Below are positions 46,985 to 56,775 of a stretch of DNA of 64,000 nt, piece by piece. The DNA lies in the NCBI GenBank assembly GCA_964017145.1, contig OZ024841.1, positions 248,001-312,000 of the forward strand. The letters are read 5' to 3'. The notes below the pieces were generated by a model that was not told the origin of the DNA, ran no database searches, and saw only the letters and a program-made list of their open reading frames with translations. Source of the stretch: Agrocybe praecox (taxonomy: Eukaryota > Basidiomycota > Agaricomycetes > Agaricales > Agrocybaceae). Position 1 is the first letter of the stretch; every line of letters starts with the position of its first letter. A program made the translations under genes and the position numbers.

Positions 46985-47950
46985 ATAGTACCCTCCACCA
47001 ATACCCATATGTAGCCCCATCCCTATCTGCGCCTGCTGGTGGTGTTGCTTGCATGCTGGTACATCGCATTGGCATCAACGTCCGCCAGAGGATCTAGGCA
47101 TGCCAACGTGCAGACGCTGCTGCTGCTGAAAATGCAGATCACAATGCCGTCTGGACGGGAACGGGTAAGTGTCCATCCCGCCGTCCATTATCACCACGGC
47201 TCATGTTACTGCAGTTTGTCGTTCATGCCGGTAGCATTCAGGGAATTCTCAAAGCCAGAAACAAAGCCAGAAGAACTGTGCGCGCATACGAGCTCATCGG
47301 GCTGCTGCTGCATGGTCATATCGTCTGTTGAGTTCTGGTTAATGCCGCCACTGAAATAACAAGGGCATCGCTGAAAGAAGAAGCCGTAGGCGACTCAATC
47401 ACGGATGAAGAAGGCGACGCTAGTCCTGTTACCAAAGAAGTGGAACAGATCGAGGCCACGGTGCTGTTTGTATGAGCCAAAAAGCTGACAGTGAGAGCTA
47501 TATTAATGCCTGAATGTGAATGTGAATGTGAACAAGAGTACGAATGGTGTGGACTCGGCTGAGCGCTGAAGCGCTGAACGTTGAACGTGAACACGGGAAT
47601 GAATCGCGCTCAGAGTCGCAGGCAGCAGGATCGACCAAATCCAAATCCTACACTCGACGCAACCGACGACGACCTGTGTTCTTCCGTGTGCGGTACTTCT
47701 CCGGGTTCCTTTTCATCATCTCATTGGAGTTCTGGGACTAAATTTCATCCATCGTCATGATCGTTGCAGAAGGCAACCTGCAGACGACGCGTGCTAATGA
47801 CCATTCAAGCTCCTAGGAGTGATAGTGCTGTTCATGCTGGTCGTCATCGTCATCGCCGTCGCGTTATAGGTAACGTGGCTGTTGAAGAAACACGACGATA
47901 GACCGGGGAACTGAGGTTGCGGGGCGAATGGTGGGAAGGCGAATGCAAAC
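46985..47950 (-). pseudogene. Gln/Asn/Ser-rich gene remnant
   Basis: Coding-like minus-strand pieces in consistent order. EWFAFAFPPFAPQPQFPGLS is followed by NSHVTYNATAMTMTTSMNST (about 47950-47810), then a basic stretch SNEMMKRNPEKYRTRKNTGR (about 47725-47660). A Ser-rich piece SPSSSVIESPTASSF sits near 47400. An acceptor TTATTTCAG leads to GGINQNSTDDMTMQQQPDEL and FENSLNATGMNDKLQ with a GTAACA donor. A Q-run then leads to a C-terminal tail with ADVDANAMYQHASNTTSRRR near 47030. The basic segment next to Q/N/S-rich text suggests a transcription-factor-like protein. No complete DNA-binding domain is recognised and frames break between pieces. Confidence 0.35.
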
Positions 47951-47989
47951 CATTCATCAGTGAGAGAAACTGACGATGGTGGGCTGAAT

Positions 47990-49640
47990 GGACGTGAATA
48001 ACAGGAGTAATGGCAGGGGAAAAACTCTATATGATGGGTCGGTAGTTGTTACGAAGGGCTGAAAGAGAACAAGGTGCGCAAAGGGCAGATACTTGAGTGT
48101 CAGAAACGATGGACATTGACCAAGTTCGAGCGTGGAAGAGCGGTCCGATGCGATAACTCGATGAGTTAGCAGGGAAGAAAGGAATAGAGCAGTCCTGGAA
48201 ATGTTGAGCTCTCCTGTCAAGCCCAGGTCTACGAACATTGTCGGTCCAAGTCCAACGATCCCCCTCCACGGCCATCGAGATATCGAGGTTTCGATGGATG
48301 CCGTCACAACCCTTAGCTTCGCAGCCCACCATGCTCAATCCATCCACCCATTCCTCCATGCCGCCCTATCCCTCTTCGCCCCTGTCGTAACATTGATCTC
48401 TTTTTTCCTTCATTCCACTCCAAAAATCCCGCTCGAATCCCTCTCAAGCCCTCTCATCCAATATTCTCCCCTCCTCGTTCAAGCTCTCTTTTCATAACCA
48501 GGAAGCCTGTCCATCCATTCCCTGGAGCGTTTCAACTTCCATTCAGCGCGCACCGGCACCTCCACTCCACTCCGCTAAACTTATCCCACCGAATTCCTAT
48601 CCAATGCAACCTTCTCCCTCCGGACCCTCCCTACTCTCGAGTAAGCTGCGGTGCATAGCAGATAAACAGAAGACGGCAGGAAGGAGAGAAGAATAACCCG
48701 AGTGTGCACAGATAGCACGAAACGGGACGAACTTGATTCACGGCAAGAGCAAACAGAGGCTCGGCCGTAGAGGAGGGCATGAAGGGGGAGATGGACTCGG
48801 TGGTGGTATGGGTGATACGTATTATTACAGGCGCACACCCTCGAAAATAAATCCATGTGCTGATAGACACGGTCGATCGGAGGAGGCGGGTGCGAGGCTC
48901 CAGAATGCGTGAATAACAAGAGTAACGGCAGGCGAAAGATTCGATAGGAAGGGTCGGTAGTTCCGAGAGTGCGCATGCATCGCAACTTGTTACGGAGGGC
49001 TGAAAGAGAACAAGGTGCGCAATTTGAGGGTATAGCCTTAGGGCATTGCGCGTCAAGAAAGACGGACTGCACAGCATGCAGCGTGATTGAATGGTGATAG
49101 ACGTTGACCGAGTTCCAGCGTGGAAGGGCCGTCCGCCGATGCTGTATCACAGGAAGTCGATGAGAAACGCTGTCCATGTTGCCAGGGAGGGAAGGGCAAG
49201 TCTCCATACGAACGTTCTCGGTCCGAGTCCATGGCCATCGCCGTCACAACCCATCGCAGCCCACCAGGCTAAATTCATCCGCCAGGTGGCCCCTTCCCTC
49301 TTCCCATTCGACGTTCTTCGCTATTCCACTCCGGGAATCCTGCTCGAATCCCTCCTAAACCCTCTCATGCCATATCCCTCCGAACTCCGAATCCAGCCTT
49401 CGCCTGGGCCGCGGTACATGTACGCACCTAGGGCGCGGTTGCAGCCCCAGGCATCCATCCAACGCAACCCTCTTCCTGCGGACCCTCCGAATGTTCAAGA
49501 GCTCTGCTCTCCATTCCCTGCTCCGTCCATCCATACATTCATGCAACCTTGCTCGCCCAAACTCCAAGCTCCGCAGCACCTAAACCAAGGTACATCCGCC
49601 GTGATTTTGATCGTATTTCGTAGGTGTCCAAACTGAGGGC
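47990..49640 (+). repeat. Repeat family Z, two tandem direct copies
   Basis: About 48035-48480 and 48945-49395 run in the same order. The shared elements are GGTCGGTAGTT, GAGGGCTGAAAGAGAACAAG(G)TGCGCAA, TTGACC(A/G)AGTTC, CGTGGAAG, GTCCGAGTCCA-like, GCCGTCACAACCC, GCAGCCCACCA and GCTCGAATCCCTC. The second copy continues into sequence shared with 2640-2790. The inverted copy at 905-1340 matches the second one best. No coding sequence is supported, because frames differ between copies. Confidence 0.65.
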
Positions 49641-50420
49641 AGAAAGAAGGAGACGGCGCTGCAGAGGAAGAGGAAGATAAAGGGAAGAAAAGGAAACAAA
49701 CAAAGAAACAAGCGAACTTAGAAACCAACTAGAAACAAAGAAACGCGAATTCGTGTGACCGTGACTCGCATTATCTGAATCCCCAGCGTCAATCATGTCA
49801 CGGTCTGCGCGTCAAGTTTCAACTCAATTTCTAATAAGTATTACTGCAACTCACATGTAAGAAATCATGTGCTTACTATAACTCTCAGAAATGGAACATA
49901 GAGCACTCTTCACACTGTCTAACTACAGCTTGCACACCGTCGGGAGATTAGGGACTCGTGGGTCCGAGTCGTTGTCAATATATAAGCGCCGTCATTTCGG
50001 GCAATCGCAGTTCTGTGCTATTTGCTATCATGAGTATTGAATCATGTGTGGGTACGTATTAAGTATATTAGCTCAAAAAATCAAGCCGAACGTGGCATTT
50101 CCTGGAGCACAAGTCGCGATACATGCCTTGGATATCACCCCATTCACCCGCTCTCCGGATTCTACATTGAATGACTTGCGCAAAATCGTGCGTTTTCCAA
50201 AAAAGCACTCTAAATATGGGTAACATACTCGGATAAATACATCTCAAAAGACGCGTTAGTGCCCAAGCGATAATTTCGAATGGTACGAAAACGTACAGTT
50301 ACTTTCTCCTTATTCAATTCGTACACTGTCGTATTTTCCATCGCTCTCCGGTTGGATTGCTATGCGTAACGAAGAACCCTCGAGGAATTCTGCCTTTCTG
50401 CATTCACAAAAAATGAACGA
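49641..50420 (+). repeat. Repeat family Z, right part
   Basis: Collinear with about 2900-3560: GCATTATCTGAATCCCCAGC, TCTGCGCGTCAA, CTAATAAGTA, TATATAAGCGCCGTC and GTCGCGATACATGCC. Non-coding. Confidence 0.65.
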
Positions 50421-51126
50421 CGTGGATTGGTGTCATGCGCGTTAATTAATAATTCACCATCATTATTTCACCAATTAAATCAATTTTATTGTCATTCTTA
50501 TCAATCTGTGGATAAAAAATGAAAAGTGCATAAAAGTATCCAAACGATATTTAGGCTTAGATAACTCGTAAATGAAGAATACATTCGAGGGATCTTGATT
50601 TCGCGACACTTCGGCAAGTTAAATTGGGTTCAGATCAAAATGGATTGATTCACTGGGTACCGAATACATGGGTTTCTAAAATACGTATATAAGGAGCCCT
50701 AATTTAACTGGAAAGAATAACAGCTCCTCCGAGCTTTTCCTTCTTTCCTTGTCTATTCTATGCTCTTCCTCGTGTATCCGCTACTGTGTGAGCAACGACC
50801 ACTACCGGTTATGGCCATTGTCATTGTCCGTGTCATTGTTCGACGACGGGCACGACCACTACTCACCTCAATCTACACGAGTGACATTTCCTCTCGAAGA
50901 TGTCAATTCATTACTAACAGGAAGCATTGATGGATAAAGCGCAGCCTGGATGCATAGGGAATATAAGTATGTTGTGTTTGTAGACGAACGATTGAGATTT
51001 ACTGATGGTTTTTAGAAATTTCAAGTTTCTACCTAATATTTGTAAGTACTCGCTTCTTTTCAAAACACCGAACGTTTTACCTCGATAAACTGACTAGCTC
51101 GAATCGACGAGTGTAAGATAGGAAGG
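50421..51126 (+). other. Spacer with a promoter-like start and a very short frame
   Basis: Most of this stretch is AT-rich without a gene. A TATATAA box at 50686-50692 is followed by a CT-rich tract (CTTTTCCTTCTTTCC). An ATG at 50760 opens a 56-codon frame (MLFLVYPLLCEQRPLPVMAI and onwards) ending at 50930; an overlapping 62-codon frame starts at 50749. It may be the 5' end of a lost gene. I cannot name a product. Confidence 0.25.
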
Positions 51127-53990
51127 TCATTTATGCTGAATAAAGAAAAACCGTGAGTTTTCTAATGTTTCTGAACAAACGAGGGAGCTTACTGACGTCG
51201 TTGAGTTGGTCATTGAGGGAGGCAATGGAGACCATTTTTGTCTATGAAATGACTCGTTAAAATCGCCGAAAGAACATGGAAAACGAGAGAACCTTACACC
51301 ATGAAATACATTCTCTAGGGCCTTGACGTACGCCTTCGACACTGAACTCTCCGTATTCTATGAACATCCACGTAAGCATATATATGAATAAATTGAAGGT
51401 ATGAAACATACCTGGAACTCGAATAACTCTCGTGCGGCGGTCGACTCGAAGTACTATGAAGATACTCACACGTTAACGATGATGGTCCTAATAGAAGAAA
51501 GTATGGGGACTTACCTGCAAATACGGCCCAACTAACGTGCTCGAGCTCAAATATCGCAGGGGTCCTAGATGAATGCCGCACAGAGCCAAGCAACAAACGC
51601 GTTGAACCTTCCTAATCTCCCAGCCCAATCGAAGCGGGGAAAGACTCGGCGCCCATCCCCATGGGCAACACTTGATTTCTAGAAGTGACGATGTGGTTCT
51701 CGGTGATAAGTTTGTCGAGGAGGTGGGTGATGACGACTGATCCTTGGGAATGAGTGGCGACAATAATGGCGTCCGCTTCGTGCAAGTCGGAAACCCAATG
51801 TTCGTTAGCTAGGAGGTTAGAGTATAATCTAAAGGTTATGTAACGCGTAAATGAGAAAATAAAATTGTGAGAAGGACTATGATGATCCTCGTACCTCTCG
51901 ACACGTTTCTCTGTCGTCCTATCGCCTTCCAAAGGAATCTTCGTGATCTTCTCCAAGCTGACACCATGTTCTTCGACGAACTCTTCCAGAGCTTGCTCCA
52001 TCATATTTGCAAACTTGGTACTAGTGCCGGTAGGCTATCAAATGTGACAATTAAAATATTGAGATGACAACTGAAGAAGAATATGCGTACTTCACCGAGG
52101 ACTGTACGTATCATCGCACCTAAATTTTTAGTTGAAAATAATTCGTAAGTAACGTTACTCCAAAAATCTAAACAAAGTCGAGAGACATACCAGGAAACCA
52201 TCCATGAACACCGATGACCACCACCCGTTTACACCCCCTCAGCACATCACTAACAGCCTCAGAAGGTGGCTGCATGCCCGGTCTTGATCCCAAATTATGG
52301 TCACCACCAGGATGTTGTGCCACCGCCGAGCTCATCCTCCTCAACAACCTCTTCGCCATCGAATCGTGCTCTTCGCGCGAGTAACTCGTATCCCACCCAG
52401 CGTCTTCGAGAACCTTCCACGCCTTGGGCAATTCTCCTTCAGCTCCTGCAGTTGCTGGGTGCGATTCGTTAGTAGTTGTGGTTGTAGTCCCTGGTAACAC
52501 GAACATCAGTTATGTATAAGCGACAACACATTAGAAAAAATGAGCAAATATAACTCGTACCTTGTCCCAATATCGACCGACTTTCCTAGCTCATATTCGC
52601 GGCACTCGAGACTCGTTCTTTCTACGGTGCAGGATCTAACTTCTAGTATCAAAGCTGCAAAAATAAAGGGCGACGTTCAGCACCAAATCTGACGAGGAAC
52701 CAAGGAGTATAAAATGAATCATACTCACTTTCACCGCCCATGCCAACTGACAAGGGTAACGGGATCTTCGTCCGTCCCAAAAGAGGTAAAGAGAGCGTAA
52801 ATCTGCTCGACGATGGGTTTAGCACTACAGAGTGGCTGAGAGGAGGGCCCTTCGTAGCCGACGTTGAACGTTGAACGAGCGTTAACCGGCGGTGTATGCG
52901 GTAGCGATGGAACAGAATCATCCACAGAGCTTACTGTCGTGGATAATTGGTTGGAATAGTCGGTAGCTACTGCGGATGATGCCGCCTGCTGCGCGAGTGT
53001 CTCTTGTTGTGGCGTTCTCGTTTCGGTGGGAGATTGGGAGAGGATCGGTGGAGAGGATTTGAATATTTTGATAGGATAACTTGGCGGAGGTGTTGATGGG
53101 ATGAGTTTAGGAGAAGGTGTAGGTGTAGGGGGTGAAGCGAACCAGGATCGCTGTCCTGGACTCTGTGAACTACCATCCTGACGCTGTGGGCTCCCAAAGT
53201 TGATCCCAATACCGGATATCGACATAGGAGTTGTTTGCTTAGTTGGAATAGGCGAAAGTATTTCGATAGGAATTGCAGCGATAGTGGAGGGAGACGGGAG
53301 AGCGTCAAATACCGATGAATGCTCGACCTGCGGAGTTGGGGCTTCGACTTTCAAGGTGGGCACATGTGCTGGAGGTTCGAACAGAGGTGGTGGTGTTAAA
53401 ATAGGAAAAGATTCGGGAAGCGGGGAGTTTGCTTCGTCAACGAATTTGCTGCTTGAAGCATGCGGAATAGTATAGATAGACGTCTTCCCCTTCGAGCGCG
53501 TCAACGTCGAATACCATGAGTCCTTCCTAGTTTTGGGTCTCAGTGACGGTGATGGAGTTAGAGGTTTCGGAGTCGTGACACTGTCATTTGAGGGTGGAAA
53601 GGAAGGGGAAGTGATGGGCGAAACGGATCCAGAAGTCGAATGTTGCCCGTTATCGATGTGACTGGAATCTGTACAGGAAAAGAAAATAAGAAAATTGCAT
53701 GCTAATGAAGTGGACAATGGAAAACCGTACCGTAGGTTTCTGATTGATCTCTAGGTGTACCACCATCTTCAGATCCGCCCTCTTCTTCTATGACCTCTTT
53801 GATATTATCTGTCAACTTTGTACGGTCCGAAGAAGTGCCCGCGCTAGATGACGTACAAATGGCTGCTGCAGTAGAGGCTGCACTTGAAAGAGGAGATCCG
53901 AGTCCAGGTTCTGCAAAAACTATCAACAAACTATCCGCAACAGGGGCAGGACCCTTCAGTGGTGAGGTCTTCCATGTCGGTTGGCGGTTG
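51127..53990 (-). pseudogene. Chimeric YML020W/YMC020W-like alpha/beta hydrolase gene U6, 3'-truncated
   Basis: The only unit with the hydrolase core. The N-terminal Ser/Pro half (53929-52731: TDNIKEVIEEEGGSEDG, KDSWYSTLTRSKGK, SWFASPPTPTPSP) is collinear with U2. Near 52445 it jumps directly to LPKAWKVLEDAGWDTSY and VVVIGVHGWFPG, so the middle part seen in U1-U5 is missing. Exons then read EQALEEFVEEHGVSLEKI, LYSNLLANEHWVSDLHEADA and the nucleophile motif THSQGSVV near 51745. RVCCLALCGIHLGPLRYLSS, YFESTAARELFEFQ, ESSVSKAYVKALENV and KMVSIASLNDQ follow, with good splice sites between. Family members continue after ASLNDQ with the rest of the fold, but nothing similar is found to the left of 51190, so the C-terminus is lost. 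Activity is unlikely. The hydrolase's substrate is unknown in the family. Confidence 0.7.
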
Positions 53991-54200
53991 TATGTCGTAG
54001 AACTTATACTGCGAATAGATCGTGTCGTTGAAGAGCGTCGGCTTCTACTGGACGTTTGAATTGAAGAATTCAGCTAACTGTCGTGACGGTCTGACATAAA
54101 TGAGATAATAGATAGAGGGGGAGGAGCGTGCGGACCTCGTGCAAGGTCGCTTGCAGAGCCGGTTCTTGCACCCTGATGTTCACGTTGGGGTAATTACAGA

Positions 54201-54280
54201 CACCCTCACGTGAAACAGCGTCATCGCCGGACAACTACCGACGTCCGATATGGCCGGGGACGCGTTCGCGCGAGGAATAT
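54201..54280 (-). promoter_or_regulatory. Conserved upstream block (U6)
   Basis: CACCCTCACGTGAAACAGCG, a GCCGGACAAC piece and CGGGGACGCGTTCGCGCGAG. Positioned as in U2. Confidence 0.5.
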
Positions 54281-54747
54281 TTTTATTCGTCATTACCTAC
54301 TTTGCTACATTAACTTCGTTTTCTCTCAAATCCCCTCGATGTTCTTGAAGCTGCATCACTGGAGAGTTCAAATGCAACGGGAAGTATAAACCGCTGCCTG
54401 CTTCCTGTTGACTTGCTCCAGACTACGACGCTTCAACGAATTTTCTCGTCCGTCCTCTTCGATAATCAAGACAAGCGCCAAACTTCTTCCAGAGCTATTA
54501 TCATTCGATCGAGAAAATTTTGAACGCATTCTCAGATCCCTTGACCTTTTTAAGAACGAACGTGAGTGCTCGAGTTGTTTTATCAATCCTTCTTTCTGCA
54601 TTTCATTTCCACACATTTTATAGACGATTTCATGGATTAAGTCGCAGACAATCTTACCGCCGTATAATCACATGCATACACATTGAGTCGTGGAAGAGAT
54701 GAATTAGCAGCATGTACGATGAAAATAAGTAAACCAAAACAGGATGT

Positions 54748-55380
54748 CTACTCGATGTCGTCCAAATCCACGACTCCTACGAAATCCCTCTCATCTAAAT
54801 CAGCGCCCGGCACGTCTCTCTCATCGAGTTCGAAGTCGGAGGCGAGGTCCCTCTCTACCAAATCGAACATTTCTGGTTCGAATTCCCTCTCCCCCAGGTC
54901 GTTATCAAAAAACTCCCGCTCCAACAAGTCATCCTCCAACTCCCTCTTACCCTTCTTCCTGTGTACGTTGGGGTAAAATCCACCTCCTGAGGCCTTGGGG
55001 CCAACAAGCCCAGTCTTATGCTTATCACAATTGATGACGGCATTAAACCCTCCGTTCCTAGAGAACGTATTCATCCATCCCTGGACGCACTTGGGGTCCT
55101 GTTCCTTTCCGAGGTACTTGTTCCACCTCTCGGTCGTCTCTTTGAGCCTCTTCCCATCGATGACATTGTCCTGCCCATTGCCCATCTTCTTCCCCATCTT
55201 CTTGCCAGCTTTTTCGGGGAGACTCTTCCCGACTCTGCTAGCACCGCGGAAGAGCATACCAAGGAGTTGGCGGGAATCGAGCTCGACCGCGTCGGTCGCG
55301 TCTGGGGTGGGTGCAGCAAGAGTGAGGGTTGCAGAAAGGGAAAGGAGTGCGATCACAGCGATCACAGAGAGGTTCTTCAT
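54748..55380 (-). CDS. Small secreted protein with acidic ER(E/D) tail, copy B
   Basis: A 210-residue protein starting at 55380 with MKNLSVIAVIALLSLSATL and an AAPTP cleavage site. The three extra residues in the signal peptide come from a duplicated GCGATCACA. The WMNTFSRNGGF core, the two cysteines, the RKKGKR dibasic site and the LLEREF, LGEREF, LVERD and LDERD tail repeats are conserved with copy A. Differences cluster in the acidic tail (FFDNDLG for FVDNDLE, ASDFELDERDVPG for AYDFELDGRDVLG), while the central core is almost unchanged. The promoter, including the CAATATAAAGC element near 55522-55530, is shared. Function unknown. Confidence 0.85.
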   Translation of the reverse strand: MKNLSVIAVIALLSLSATLTLAAPTPDATDAVELDSRQLLGMLFRGASRVGKSLPEKAGKKMGKKMGNGQDNVIDGKRLKETTERWNKYLGKEQDPKCVQGWMNTFSRNGGFNAVINCDKHKTGLVGPKASGGGFYPNVHRKKGKRELEDDLLEREFFDNDLGEREFEPEMFDLVERDLASDFELDERDVPGADLDERDFVGVVDLDDIE

Positions 55381-56775
55381 GATGATGATTCCTTCTTGTG
55401 GGTGGTATAATATGAAACGGTTTTGAGGTTGTTCGACCAGCGAGTAGTTCTTGCTCGATGTAGTGGTAAGGGTGGTGGTGTCTGACCAGCAGAATAAGGG
55501 AACCAAATTCGGATCTGCGTGCTTTATATTGAAAATTTACATGCCCGTCCGTCCGTCATGACCGAGTTCCTTATCATCTTGCACGCCGAGTAAGTATCTA
55601 CGCCGCTGGTGGAGACGGGGCCCATGTTGGATCAATCATCCAACTGCTCTGTTTGGGTTTCCGTTGGTCAGTCCAAAACTCCAAACTGACAGGTTCGGGT
55701 TAGGCGTGGATAATGTAGCATATCTACATGCATACATACAGGTGTAGTAATCCATGTATCACGAGTCTTCTGTTTGCCGGCGCCTTACACACAAACCGTA
55801 AAAAGTTAGAACGTTGAATTCAAAGCTGCTTCATGACTTAAGATTTGCGATGTTCCAGGTCCGAATATCTTGTATGTATCAGTATGCTTTCTCAAAACAC
55901 GTTTGAGACTGGCTTGCGGCTTCCTAAATTCTATCGATTTTTATCTGATAAACTCGGAATTTAATGGCAGTGCTGTCCATTTGTCACACATTACCAGTCC
56001 TAGATGAGAACGGAGGATATGTTCGAAATTCTTCTCTTTTGTCGAGGATGTGTTGTACCAACTTTGCATTGCCCGACTGGTATACGGTCGATGTGGGACC
56101 AAATTCTGGTACAGTGAGCCAGTCCCTCAGCTTGAACTTTCTTCAACGAGTGTATACCGAATGAAGAACAGTTAAACATATTTCAAGTTCTGTGCATTTG
56201 GGCGCCTCATGCCTAGACCATTGCAACACCTACACAGAGATGTAACTGTGATCAAGTCCTTGTCAAGTCCTGACGGAGTTCTGTGTATTGAAATGACCAA
56301 TCCATAGAAATTTCACCAGTCTATGTTATCCACAGCTGGGTCCTGGGAGATCTTATAAGATAATACATCCACCTACATGTTTTAGCGCCCTTAAACAAGT
56401 CGGGGATGGAAGGAAATACAATCCAGAGATTACTACAGTTTTACGATACGATGATAGAAAGGAAGATAAGGAAACATGAGAGGGACAGACCCTCCAACTC
56501 GAACACGCGTGAGAAATTAATTATTACTCACGGTGGAGCCAATGAGATTATGTAGATTAGATGTTATAAAGACTGCGCCAACTCTTAATACGTGCATAAC
56601 GTAGGGTTACACAACATTTTATACCCATAATTAACGAGAAAATAAATGAGTGTCCTATTCATGCTAGAATACTTTTCCTTCCGTCTCATGTCGTTCCTCC
56701 AATGCTCCAGTTTCTTCCAAAAGCGAATGTACACTAGTAAGTCCCAGATCGAGAGTAGAGACAGTTTCCTACCTG
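55381..56775. other. Secreted gene promoter and spacer to NLR B, no gene seen
   Basis: Counterpart of 17496-18887 with indels that break every short frame. A GTCCGTCC run lies near 55545-55558. Confidence 0.55.
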
